DNA of 64,000 bases from NCBI RefSeq assembly GCF_009903625.1, contig NZ_CP047569.1, forward strand, positions 1,644,501 to 1,708,500. The letters are read 5' to 3'. This document shows positions 8,016-16,130 of the stretch, piece after piece. Source of the DNA: Microbulbifer sp. ALW1. Its GTDB lineage: Bacteria > Pseudomonadota > Gammaproteobacteria > Pseudomonadales > Cellvibrionaceae. Position 1 is the stretch's first letter. The number at the start of each line of letters is the position of its first letter. Made by a program: the position numbers and the translations under genes. A model generated the notes under the pieces. The model was not told the DNA's origin. It worked only from the letters and a program-made list of their open reading frames with translations, and searched no databases.

Positions 8016-10544
8016 TTAGGCCGGCTCGGCAATCTTGACGATTTCTTCCTGAGTGGCCGGGCGGCGTTGTTCGCGCTCTTCTACAAAGACGATCTTCTCG
8101 TCCTTCTCATCGGTGTTTACGAACTGGCGGAAGCGCTTGACCATCTCCGGATCGTTGATCGCGGTTTTCCACTCACACTGGTAAGTGCCAACCACATTGG
8201 TCATCTGGCGCTCCAGCTCATCGCAGATACCCAGCTTGTCCTCGATCACCACCTCACGCAGGTAATCCAGACCGCCCTCCAGGTTCTCCAGCCATACCGA
8301 AGTACGCTGCAACTTGTCCGCCGTGCGCACGTAGAACATCAGCACCCGGTCGATATATTTAATCAGCGTCACATCATCCAGATCCGTCGCGAACAAGTCC
8401 GCGTGACGCGGGCGCATACCGCCGTTACCACACACATACAGGTTCCAACCGTTCTCGGTGGCAATCACACCAATATCTTTACTCTGTGCTTCCGCACACT
8501 CACGGGTACAACCGGAAACCGCCATCTTGATCTTGTGCGGCGAGCGCAGGCCCTTGTAGCGGTTTTCTACTGTCAGCGCCATGCCCACGCTGTCCTGAAC
8601 ACCAAAGCGACACCAGGTACTGCCCACACAGGACTTCACCGTACGCAAGGATTTGCCATACGCGTGGCCGGTTTCAAAGCCCGCGTCGGTCAGCTCGCGC
8701 CAAATCTCCGGCAACTCCTCCAAACGCGCGCCGAACAGGTCGATACGCTGGCCGCCGGTAATCTTGGTATAGAGGTCGTACTTCTTCGCCACCTGACCCA
8801 GAACAATCAATTTATCCGGCGTAATCTCACCGCCGGCAATACGCGGAACCACGGAGTAGGTACCGTTCTTCTGCATATTCGCCATAAAGGTATCGTTGGT
8901 GTCCTGCAGGCCAACGTGGGGCTTCTCGTGGATATGTTCGTTCCACAGGGACGCGAAGATGGAAGCCGCGGTCGGCTTACAGATTTCACAGCCTTTACCG
9001 GAACCGTGCTTGTGCAGCAGCTCGTCAAAGGTTTTGATTTCCTCCACCTGCACCATGTGGAAAATTTCCTGGCGGGTGTAGGGGAAGTGCGGGCAGAGGT
9101 CGTTGTTGACTTCCATACCCAGAGCCGCGAGCTCCGCATCCACCACATTTTTCAGCAGTGCAGAACAACCGCCACAGCCGGTGGCCGCCTTGGTGCAGTC
9201 TTTGACTTCACCCACAGAGCAGCAACCGCCCTGAACCGCGCCGACGATGTCGCCCTTGCTGACGTTGTGACAGGAACAGATGGTGGCGGTGTCTGGCAGG
9301 GCGTCCGCACCCAATGCCGGGGCGGCACCGTCCAGTGCCGGCAGGATCAGTTGCTCCGGGTGCTCCGGCAGATCCATATCGTTCAGGTGGTATTGCAGCA
9401 GGGTGTCGTAATCGCCGGTGTCGCCCACCAGCACCGCGCCGCGCAGCTTCTTGCCTTCGCGATCGGTAATCATGCGCTTGTACACGCCGGTCTGCTCGTC
9501 GACGAAAGTGATCGCGGCAGAGCCTTCCGCGCGGCCGTGGGCGTCGCCGATGGAGCCGACTTCCACACCAAGCAGTTTCAGCTTGGTGCTCATGTCCGCG
9601 CCGTTGAACTCGGCTGCCTCGCCACACAACAGGGAAACCGCGGTGCGCGCCATGGTGTAGCCGGGGGCAACCAGGCCGTAGATAAAGTTATTGAACAGGG
9701 CACATTCGCCGATGGCGAAAATATTCTTGTCGGAGGTGCGACAGGTATTGTCGACCACGATACCGCCGCGCTCGCCCAGCTCGATACCGGCGGATTTGGC
9801 CAGGCTGTCTTCCGGGCGGATACCGGCGGAAAACACGATCAGGTCGGTATCCAGGGACTTGTCGCCCTTGAAGTTCATACGCAGGCGACCGCCATCGACT
9901 TCTTCGATCAGTTCGGTGGCGGTGCTGGTGTGTACGGTTACGCCCAGCTCTTCAATTTTTTCCCGCAGCAGCTTGGAGCCGCCTTCGTCCAGCTGTACCG
10001 ACATCAGGCCCGGGGCGAATTCGACCACGTGGGCTTCGAGGCCCAGCTGTTTGAGTGCGTTGGCCGCTTCCAGACCCAGCAGACCACCGCCCACAACCAC
10101 GCCGACCTTGCCGTCTTTGGCGGCGGCCTGGATTTTGTCGAGGTCTTCGAGGGTGCGGTAAACGAAGCACTTTTCGTGCTGATGGCCGGGGATCGGCGGA
10201 ACAAAAGGATAGGAGCCGGTGGCCAGGATCAGGTGATCGTAGGCAACGGATGCACCGCTGGCGGAGGTCACAATTTTATTTTCGCGATCGATACCCACGG
10301 CGGCGTCGTTCAGTCGCAGGTCGTAGCCCCAATCGCGATACTGTTCCACCTTGCCCATGGCCAGGTCGTCGGCGGTGCGGCCGCCAAAGTATTCGGAGAG
10401 GTGTACCCGGTCGTAGGCGGGACGGGGTTCGGCGCAAAATACCAGCACATCGAACAGTTCCCGTTCGGGACGATTTGCCAGTTGTTCCAGGAAGTGGTGA
10501 CCCACCATGCCGTTGCCGATGACGACGATTTTTTGCTTAACCAT
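8016..10544 (-). CDS. nirB: nitrite reductase (NADH) large subunit NirB
   Basis: Cytoplasmic sirohaem enzyme that reduces nitrite to ammonium with NADH. In its 842 residues, an FAD/NAD-binding pyridine nucleotide-disulphide oxidoreductase module comes first (KIVVIGNGMVGHHFLEQL at the start; VVVGGGLLGLEAANAL near residue 145). A BFD [2Fe-2S] domain follows (TICSCHNVSKGDIV... GCGGCSALL near residues 420-460). The C-terminal part is sulphite/nitrite reductase-like, with the [4Fe-4S]-sirohaem ligands in CVGSTWCRFG and SGCTRECAEAQ. The promoter and leader lie at 10545-10806. It is probably first in the nirB-nirD-nasA-moeA unit. Confidence 0.97.
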   Translation of the reverse strand: MVKQKIVVIGNGMVGHHFLEQLANRPERELFDVLVFCAEPRPAYDRVHLSEYFGGRTADDLAMGKVEQYRDWGYDLRLNDAAVGIDRENKIVTSASGASVAYDHLILATGSYPFVPPIPGHQHEKCFVYRTLEDLDKIQAAAKDGKVGVVVGGGLLGLEAANALKQLGLEAHVVEFAPGLMSVQLDEGGSKLLREKIEELGVTVHTSTATELIEEVDGGRLRMNFKGDKSLDTDLIVFSAGIRPEDSLAKSAGIELGERGGIVVDNTCRTSDKNIFAIGECALFNNFIYGLVAPGYTMARTAVSLLCGEAAEFNGADMSTKLKLLGVEVGSIGDAHGRAEGSAAITFVDEQTGVYKRMITDREGKKLRGAVLVGDTGDYDTLLQYHLNDMDLPEHPEQLILPALDGAAPALGADALPDTATICSCHNVSKGDIVGAVQGGCCSVGEVKDCTKAATGCGGCSALLKNVVDAELAALGMEVNNDLCPHFPYTRQEIFHMVQVEEIKTFDELLHKHGSGKGCEICKPTAASIFASLWNEHIHEKPHVGLQDTNDTFMANMQKNGTYSVVPRIAGGEITPDKLIVLGQVAKKYDLYTKITGGQRIDLFGARLEELPEIWRELTDAGFETGHAYGKSLRTVKSCVGSTWCRFGVQDSVGMALTVENRYKGLRSPHKIKMAVSGCTRECAEAQSKDIGVIATENGWNLYVCGNGGMRPRHADLFATDLDDVTLIKYIDRVLMFYVRTADKLQRTSVWLENLEGGLDYLREVVIEDKLGICDELERQMTNVVGTYQCEWKTAINDPEMVKRFRQFVNTDEKDEKIVFVEEREQRRPATQEEIVKIAEPA

Positions 10545-10690
10545 AATCTCTGCCGTTTGAACCTGATTCGTGCGACAGAAGAAAAGCGTTGGGGGAGGGC
10601 CTGGTTAGCTTGCGGCTGCACGGGCGTCTCCTCTTCTGTCGAAGAGTGTCAGGCGCCGTTGCCTTGCTAAAAGAATTTCGGATTGTGATA
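10545..10690 (-). promoter_or_regulatory. nirB leader with alternative RNA structures
   Basis: The stretch from the predicted sigma-54 start (about 10687) to the nirB ATG is about 143 nt. Read on the minus strand it contains AGGC-AACGGC-GCCT (about 10652-10665). This is a 4-bp stem with a hexaloop that has A at position 1 and G at position 4, the ANTAR target signature. Next is CTCTTC-GACA-GAAGAG, whose 3' half also pairs as CGACAGAAGA with TCTTCTGTCG (10632-10641 with 10573-10582). The two foldings exclude each other. I see no U-run terminator. The hairpins are seen; the ANTAR role is inference. Confidence 0.5.
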
Positions 10691-10697
10691 AAAGGTA

Positions 10698-10713
10698 TTC
10701 AATCTCTGTGCCA
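10698..10713 (-). promoter_or_regulatory. sigma-54 promoter of nirB
   Basis: On the minus strand TGGCACAGAGATTGAA matches the -24/-12 pattern TGGCAC-N5-TTGNA, with A in place of C in the -12 GC. It is nearly the same as the transporter promoter at 14309-14324. Confidence 0.72.
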
Positions 10714-10789
10714 ACTTGCTACAGGCAATATATGGCGGGGGAAACCATAGGAACTGTGCGGTTTATTGGCGTGCGCGCATCAATTGATG

Positions 10790-10806
10790 TTGCATTTTGG
10801 TGCATA
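10790..10806. promoter_or_regulatory. NtrC-like enhancer site upstream of nirB
   Basis: TTGCATTTTGGTGCA carries one strong NtrC half-site (TTTTGGTGCA) about 80 bases upstream of the -24 element. The other half is imperfect in spacing. The distance agrees with that of the perfect palindrome upstream of the porin. Confidence 0.45.
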
Positions 10807-10864
10807 TGGCCGATCTGCGCCCCATGTTGGAACTTTGCGGGGCGGAATGACCGTTGGCGGTTAA

Positions 10865-12613
10865 TCAGAGGAAGTACAGCAGGTGGGAAAGAATCGCCAG
10901 AATCGCCACCGTCTGCCAAAACAGCAGTGGATTGCGTTCCATCAACGGTGGCTTCTCCCCGCTGGCGAACTTTTTGTTCGGCGTACTGAGATCGTGCACA
11001 AACTCCGACAGAGCCGGGTATCGGTTTTTCGGGTCTGGCGCGCAGGCCCGGCGCAGGGCACCGTCAATCCAGTCTGGCAAATCTTCCCGCTGGCGGCGCG
11101 CACTGATATAGCGCAGGCTGGCATAGTTCTTCAGCTGGTAGTGATTGCTGCCGAAGCGTTCCTTATAAGGGTAGTGACCGGTGAGCATCTCGTAGGCAAT
11201 AACGCCGAGGGAGAAAATATCCGAGCGGTGACTGGCGGCATCACTGAAAAAGTATTCCGGTGCGCAGTAGTTCTTGCTGCCCGGCGGTGCACTGTCCTGA
11301 TAGCGCAGCAACTCCTGCAGCCCTGCCGCATTGGCGCCCCCCAGATCGATCAGTTTCAGGCGACCGGAGGAATCCACCATAATGTTTTCCGGCTTCAGAT
11401 CCCCGTGCACGATTTCCAGTCGCTGCAGGCGACGCAGGGCGCTGACCAGTTGCTGCACCAGATTGCGCACCTGATCCAGCGGCGGTTGCGGATTCAGCTG
11501 CATCCACTGTCGCAGATTCTGCCCGTCCACATACTCCATTACGTGATAAAGAAACTTGCGCTCCTTGCGCGGTGGAAACACCTTCACAATGGCCGGGTGC
11601 TCCAACCGGCGCCCGGTCCACTCCTCGGCGATAAACCGCTCGATGTAGGCAGGATCGTCACTGAAGTTTTCCGATGGCGCCTTCAATGCGCGCAGCTCAT
11701 CGGAATCCAAATCCCGCACCAGATAAAGATAACTGCGACTGCTCGCGTGCAGTTCCTGCAACACCTCGTAATCATCGATCTTGTTACCCGGTTGCAGGGG
11801 CGGCGGGAAAGGCAGCTGGCTCGTCGCCAGCATCACATCGTCCGCCTCCAGTGTCTCGAGCATATTCACCCGGCACAGCGCCAGGCTCAGATTGTCCTTG
11901 CTGCCGTTATCCAGCGCTGCCGCCATCAATGGCTGCGCCGCCTCCAGCTGGTGATCCAACAGTAACTGGCGAAATTGCTGGATGGGCAGAAAATCGTGAA
12001 TGCCATCGGTGGTTACACAATACAGATCGCCCGCTTCCAGCGGCTCCTGCCGGTAATCCACCTCAATATGCGCATCCATTCCCAGCGCGCGACTCAAAAA
12101 CGTCCGCCCCGGACCCAGCGTGCGACTGTGATCCCGGGTCAGGCACTCCAGGTTGCCGTCCCGCAGCCGGTAAATCCGCGAATCTCCGATATGAATCAGA
12201 TGGGCCGTAGAGCCTTTGAAAACCACCGCAGAGAAAGTCGTCAACCAACCCCGCTGTACCTCATCCGCACCACCGCTCTGCCGGTACAGCCAACCATTCA
12301 GCGCATGCAGAACCCGCGCCGCCGCCTGCTTCACCGACCAGGAATCCGGCGTACTGTAATAATCGGAAATAAACCCACTCACCGCAGCCCGCGCCGCCGC
12401 ACCACCCGCCTCGGCACTACCCACCCCATCCGCAATCGCCGCAAGGGAACCGCGATATCGCAGGTCACTCCCGGTCGCCCGATAGATCGCAACCGCGTCG
12501 TCGTTGTAGGCGCGCTGCCCACACTCGGTGGCCGTAGCAAATTCCAGGTTTTCGGAATTGGAAGCCTGTTGATCGGAGTCGGGCACAGTGATGGTTTCGC
12601 AGGTGGTGTTCAT
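10865..12613 (-). CDS. bifunctional PP2C-type phosphatase / Ser-Thr protein kinase
   Basis: Two-domain signalling protein of 582 residues. The N-terminal PP2C domain (about 20-250) has AIADGVGSAEAGGAAA, HIGDSRIYRL and the late metal-binding segment NGSKDNLSLALCR. The protein-kinase domain (about 270-545) has the catalytic loop VHGDLKPENIM (HGD replacing HRD), metal-binding DLG in place of DFG, CAPEYF and SDIFSLGVIAYEMLTG. A single membrane segment ends the protein (WQTVAILAILSHLLYFL). The ATG at 12613 follows the transporter stop by one base (TAA-T-ATG), so the two are translationally coupled. A TTG nine bases upstream is possible. The genetic link suggests control of nitrate uptake or reduction; the targets are unknown. 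Confidence 0.9.
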   Translation of the reverse strand: MNTTCETITVPDSDQQASNSENLEFATATECGQRAYNDDAVAIYRATGSDLRYRGSLAAIADGVGSAEAGGAAARAAVSGFISDYYSTPDSWSVKQAAARVLHALNGWLYRQSGGADEVQRGWLTTFSAVVFKGSTAHLIHIGDSRIYRLRDGNLECLTRDHSRTLGPGRTFLSRALGMDAHIEVDYRQEPLEAGDLYCVTTDGIHDFLPIQQFRQLLLDHQLEAAQPLMAAALDNGSKDNLSLALCRVNMLETLEADDVMLATSQLPFPPPLQPGNKIDDYEVLQELHASSRSYLYLVRDLDSDELRALKAPSENFSDDPAYIERFIAEEWTGRRLEHPAIVKVFPPRKERKFLYHVMEYVDGQNLRQWMQLNPQPPLDQVRNLVQQLVSALRRLQRLEIVHGDLKPENIMVDSSGRLKLIDLGGANAAGLQELLRYQDSAPPGSKNYCAPEYFFSDAASHRSDIFSLGVIAYEMLTGHYPYKERFGSNHYQLKNYASLRYISARRQREDLPDWIDGALRRACAPDPKNRYPALSEFVHDLSTPNKKFASGEKPPLMERNPLLFWQTVAILAILSHLLYFL

Positions 12614-12614
12614 A

Positions 12615-14093
12615 TTAAGCAACGTCGATCAGGGAAACACTACCGTCAGGCATTACCTCGGCCATCTGACCTTCCGGCTCTTCCAGGAACAGCAGCGTAA
12701 CAAACCCAAGTACTGCCGTACCCGCAATCACCAGAAAGAAGGTCTCGTAAGAAACCATACTCAGCACCGTCAGGTAGAAAACTGCGCCCACATTGCCGTA
12801 AGCCCCGGTCATCCCCGCAATCTGCCCGGTCAAACGACGCTTGATCAGCGGCACCACCGCAAACACCGCACCCTCACCAGACTGCACAAAGAAAGAGCAC
12901 GCCATCGCCGCAGCCACCGCCAGATACAAGGGCCACTCGCTGTCGATCATACTCATCGTCAGATAACCCAGCGCCAGGCCCGCCGTCAGAATCAGCAGCG
13001 TACTCTTGCGTCCAAACCGGTCACTGATCAAACCGCCCGCCGGGCGCGACATCAGGTTCATAAATGCATAGGCGGAAGCCAGCAGACCCGCCTTCACCGG
13101 ATCCAGGGTAAAGGTCTCCGAGAAAAACAGCGGCAGCATCGAAATCACCGCAAGCTCAGAACCGAAAGTTGCGAAGTACAGAATATTCAGTACTGCCACC
13201 TGCTTGAACTGATAGCGATGGATCGGCTCCGGAAGTTTGACGAAAATCTCTTTGTTGATGTCGTAGCACTTCTTCGCATCAAACACATAGAGTGCTGCCA
13301 GTGCCACATAAATCACGATAGCCACCGGCATCGCCAGCATGCCCACACCGGCGGGGGACAGCTTCCAGGTCAACAGCGCCAGTGCCGCGTACATGGGCAC
13401 TTTCATGATCAGCAGCAGCACAAAATCCGACGGGCTGGAAACTTCCATGCCGCCAATTTTTTTCGGCTTGAAGTAGGTGCCGCCCTTCGGGGTATCGGTC
13501 ACCGAGCGGTAATAAATCACACTGTACACCAGCGCCATCACACCGGTGAGGCCGATGGCATAACGCCAGCCCTCTTGCCCTGGAGTGTCACCACCGAAAA
13601 GTAAAGCAATGGTCGGCAGGCTCATGGCCGCAGCGGCAGAACCGAAGTTACCCCAGCCGCCGTAAATACCTTCCGCGGTACCCAACTGCTTGGCCGGGAA
13701 CCACTCGGACACCATACGGATACCAATCACAAAGCCGGCACCGATAAAGCCCAGCAGGAAGCGGCCGATAGCCGCTGCGGTAAAGCTGTCCGCAATGGCA
13801 AAAATAAAGCAGGGGATACTGCCAATGGCCAGCAACAGGGAATAGGTCAGGCGCGGGCCGTATTTATCGGTCAGCATGCCGATGATTACCCGCGCTGGGA
13901 TCGTCAGCGCCACGTTCAGGATCAGCAGCGTCTTCACCTGCTCGGAAGTGAGCGACAGACTGTCGGCAATGGCCATCAGCAGCGGTGCGTGGTTGAACCA
14001 GGCAAAAAAGGTAATAAAGAAAGCAATCCAGGTCAGGTGCAGCACCCGGATTTTTCCTTTAAAGGAAAACAGATTTAAAGAATCACTGGACAT
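12615..14093 (-). CDS. nitrate/nitrite MFS transporter (NarK/NasA family)
   Basis: Inner-membrane transporter of the nitrate/nitrite porter branch of the MFS, 492 residues with about twelve hydrophobic segments. It shows [19 protein letters not shown] near the N-terminus and the nitrate signature regions [19 protein letters not shown]([11 protein letters not shown]) and a second copy around [12 protein letters not shown]. It begins an operon with the phosphatase-kinase and has its own sigma-54 promoter, NtrC-like site and terminator-bearing leader. GGGATAAG lies before the ATG. It brings nitrate to NasA; antiport or symport cannot be told from the sequence. Confidence 0.93.
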   Translation of the reverse strand: MSSDSLNLFSFKGKIRVLHLTWIAFFITFFAWFNHAPLLMAIADSLSLTSEQVKTLLILNVALTIPARVIIGMLTDKYGPRLTYSLLLAIGSIPCFIFAIADSFTAAAIGRFLLGFIGAGFVIGIRMVSEWFPAKQLGTAEGIYGGWGNFGSAAAAMSLPTIALLFGGDTPGQEGWRYAIGLTGVMALVYSVIYYRSVTDTPKGGTYFKPKKIGGMEVSSPSDFVLLLIMKVPMYAALALLTWKLSPAGVGMLAMPVAIVIYVALAALYVFDAKKCYDINKEIFVKLPEPIHRYQFKQVAVLNILYFATFGSELAVISMLPLFFSETFTLDPVKAGLLASAYAFMNLMSRPAGGLISDRFGRKSTLLILTAGLALGYLTMSMIDSEWPLYLAVAAAMACSFFVQSGEGAVFAVVPLIKRRLTGQIAGMTGAYGNVGAVFYLTVLSMVSYETFFLVIAGTAVLGFVTLLFLEEPEGQMAEVMPDGSVSLIDVA

Positions 14094-14160
14094 GGTCTTA
14101 TCCCGTTAGTTTATGAATTGGATCTGCCTGCTTCTGCTGCGGCGCGGCCCAAATCGCGGG

Positions 14161-14298
14161 CATAAAAAAAGCCCACGGGGCAACCTGGCTGCCGCCTGTG
14201 GACTTCGGTGTCCGATCTATCGCATCTAGTGAAGGTGCGAGCGCTTCTAAAGCAATTGGTCCCAACCGGGCTGGCTTCCAATCGCGACGCTTTCGCTC
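14161..14298 (-). ncRNA. nitrate transporter leader RNA with ANTAR-type hairpin
   Basis: Leader from the predicted start (about 14298) through an intrinsic terminator. The minus strand shows GGAC-ACCGAA-GTCC (about 14199-14212), a 4-bp stem with a hexaloop carrying A1 and G4, the signature bound by ANTAR proteins. Its 3' arm runs into the 5' arm of the terminator stem, so the two cannot form together. An upstream pairing (TCGCA/TGCGA and ATTGG/CCAAT) may include the first ANTAR hairpin, but I could not find a second canonical hexaloop. NasT encoded just upstream is the likely ligand. Confidence 0.68.
14162..14197 (-). terminator. intrinsic terminator inside the transporter leader
   Basis: On the minus strand CCACAGGCGGCA pairs with TTGCCCCGTGG and is followed by seven T residues, about 70 bases before the transporter ATG. 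A terminator upstream of the gene it belongs to implies antitermination control. Confidence 0.78.
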
Positions 14299-14308
14299 AA
14301 TTTAAGTA

Positions 14309-14324
14309 TTCAATATTTGTGCCA
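14309..14324 (-). promoter_or_regulatory. sigma-54 promoter of the nitrate transporter
   Basis: The minus strand reads TGGCACAAATATTGAA, matching TGGCAC-N5-TTGNA. It places transcription start near 14298. Confidence 0.75.
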
Positions 14325-14360
14325 TATCTGTGCCTTTTACCGTGCGGGCACTGTGAAAAG

Positions 14361-14376
14361 GCGCGAAACTGGTGCA
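14361..14376. promoter_or_regulatory. NtrC-like site upstream of the transporter
   Basis: GCGCGAAACTGGTGCA has a full right half (TGGTGCA) and a degenerate left half, about 40 bases upstream of the -24 element. It overlaps the gap just after the nasS stop (the nasS frame ends at 14391). Confidence 0.42.
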
Positions 14377-14390
14377 ATGGGTGTAAAACG

Positions 14391-15464
14391 TTAAGGCGTA
14401 TTGAGTTCCCGATGGCGCATAAAGTCCAGGGTCTGCTGGTAGAGGTCTGAGCAGAAGACTTCCGCGGAATCGCTATCCACCGGTGCGATGTCATTGCACA
14501 GGGCCAGCAGTTCGCGGCCTTTCTTTTCCGTCGGGCGGCCGTGATCCGTCTGCGGGTGGGCGAACAGGTGCCAGTCGGGGTTCCTGGTTGGACTCTGCCC
14601 ACCGTGAGCGATCAATTCGTCGCCCAAGGAGAGGGCGATGGCAGATTCCGGCAGGTTGAGATATTCGGCGCGGGCGAGAATGCCCACGGCATCTTTGCGC
14701 TGGCTGCGATCGCTCAGCCAGGCACAGGCTTCCAGTAATGCGGCGCGCAGCGCCAGGTGTGTTGCGGGGTTGGCCTGGTGCCAGCTGCGGGTGACCGCCA
14801 GTACTTTTTCCGGCATGGCCGGCATCAGGGTATTGCTGGGGGTGGCAATCACGCCGATGCCTTCCTGAACCGCGAGGGTATTCCAGGGCTCGCCCACACA
14901 ATAGCCGTCAATGTCACCGCGACCCAGGGTGTCCACCATCTGCTCTGGTGGCAGTACCAGGATGCGCACGTCGGTATCCGGATGTATCCCCGCTGCGGAG
15001 AGCCAGTGGCGCAATTGCAGGGTGTGGCTGGCGAAGGGATAGACGCTGGCAAAGGTCAGCGGTTTGGCATTCTGGTCGCGAGTGTCGATGTAGGATTTGA
15101 GTGCTGCGCCGATTTCCGCGGAGTCTGCAGCCGCCGGTAACTCCAGCTGCTCGTAGAGCGTGCGTGAAAGGGTGATGGCGTTGCCGTTGCTGCTCAGGAT
15201 CAGCCCGCTGAGCAGTTGCTCGTCGCACTGCGGCAGCGTCTGTTTCAGGGTCAGGGGCATGGGTGCAAGGATGGCTGCAGCGTCGGCCGCACCGCCGATC
15301 AACTTGTCGCGCAGGGTGGCCCAGGACGTTTCCTGCTGAAGTTCCACCCGCAGGCCATAGCGCTCAAATAACCCCAGTTCCTGGGCAATGATCAGCGGCG
15401 CACTGTCGCTCAGGCGTAGGTAGAGAAGTTTCAGGTTGGTTTTTTCTACTTGCAGACTGCTCAC
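14391..15464 (-). CDS. nasS: nitrate/nitrite sensor NasS
   Basis: Cytoplasmic relative of the periplasmic nitrate-binding protein NrtA; 357 residues without a signal peptide. It binds nitrate or nitrite and, in studied bacteria, sequesters the antiterminator NasT when ligand is absent. Family features are LYLRLSDSAPLIIAQELGLF, the central DGYCVGEPWNTLAVQEGIGV motif and SSNGNAITLS. It starts at a GTG (15464) with AAGAGAAA upstream. It lies 57 bases after nasT on the same strand, the usual pairing. Its targets here should be the leaders at 14161-14298 and perhaps 10545-10690. Confidence 0.9.
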   Translation of the reverse strand: MSSLQVEKTNLKLLYLRLSDSAPLIIAQELGLFERYGLRVELQQETSWATLRDKLIGGAADAAAILAPMPLTLKQTLPQCDEQLLSGLILSSNGNAITLSRTLYEQLELPAAADSAEIGAALKSYIDTRDQNAKPLTFASVYPFASHTLQLRHWLSAAGIHPDTDVRILVLPPEQMVDTLGRGDIDGYCVGEPWNTLAVQEGIGVIATPSNTLMPAMPEKVLAVTRSWHQANPATHLALRAALLEACAWLSDRSQRKDAVGILARAEYLNLPESAIALSLGDELIAHGGQSPTRNPDWHLFAHPQTDHGRPTEKKGRELLALCNDIAPVDSDSAEVFCSDLYQQTLDFMRHRELNTP

Positions 15465-15521
15465 GATATTTCTCTTGGAATTCTCAATATATTTGGGCGT
15501 GCACGGGCGGCGGAGAGTGCG

Positions 15522-16124
15522 TTACTTCGCCGCCGCCTGCAGGTGCGTGACAATTTGTTCCGCCACATTGCGCATGGTGGAGTTGCTGTTCATGGCCAGA
15601 GTGCGCAGGGTCTGATGGGCGGCCTGTTCGCTGATATTTTTGCGGGCCATCAACAGGCCTTTGGCGCGCTCGATGATTTTGCGCTCGTCCAGTTGTTGCT
15701 GGGTGCGTTCCAGAGACTGGCGCAGGTGCTGATAGCTGCGGAACTGGGCCATGGCAATCTCAATCGCCGGCGCCACCCGTTCGGCTGACAGCCCCTCCGC
15801 CATATAGGCACTGACACCGGCCTCTACCGCGCTGGTGATAAAGTCGGCACCGCCGCGGGCGGAAAACATGGCCACCGGCGTCGGGTTGTGCTGGTTGATC
15901 ACCGCGAGACTTTCGAGAATGTCGCGGTCGGGAGACTCGATATCAATCAGGACAATATCCGGGCGGTGTTTTTCCACCTGGAACAGGAGTCCCTCTGCAC
16001 TGGAGAGTTGCGCGAGTAATTTGTAGCCGGCAGCGGTTAGCTGCTCGGCCACCATAGTGGCGCGCTCGGGCTGGTCATCGACCAGCAGGATGCTGACCGG
16101 TGTTATTGCGGGTGTCGTCGTCAT
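15522..16124 (-). CDS. nasT: ANTAR-domain antiterminator NasT
   Basis: RNA-binding response-regulator-like protein of 200 residues. The N-terminal half (about 10-125) is receiver-like (ILLVDDQPERATMV, PDIVLIDIESPDRD). A coiled linker follows (LRQSLERTQQQLDERK), and the C-terminal ANTAR domain (about 140-198) is KIIERAKGLLMARKNISEQAAHQTLRTLAM. In known systems NasT binds a double hairpin in nas leader RNA and prevents termination when released by NasS. It starts six bases after the porin stop, so porin, nasT and nasS look like one operon. Confidence 0.92.
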   Translation of the reverse strand: MTTTPAITPVSILLVDDQPERATMVAEQLTAAGYKLLAQLSSAEGLLFQVEKHRPDIVLIDIESPDRDILESLAVINQHNPTPVAMFSARGGADFITSAVEAGVSAYMAEGLSAERVAPAIEIAMAQFRSYQHLRQSLERTQQQLDERKIIERAKGLLMARKNISEQAAHQTLRTLAMNSNSTMRNVAEQIVTHLQAAAK

Positions 16125-16130
16125 CGCTCT

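Noticed and set aside
7992..10670. 892-codon open frame on the plus strand
   Set aside because: It is the mirror of nirB; the minus strand encodes a full NirB with all cofactor motifs, and the plus reading has no recognisable domain. Long antisense frames are common at this GC content.
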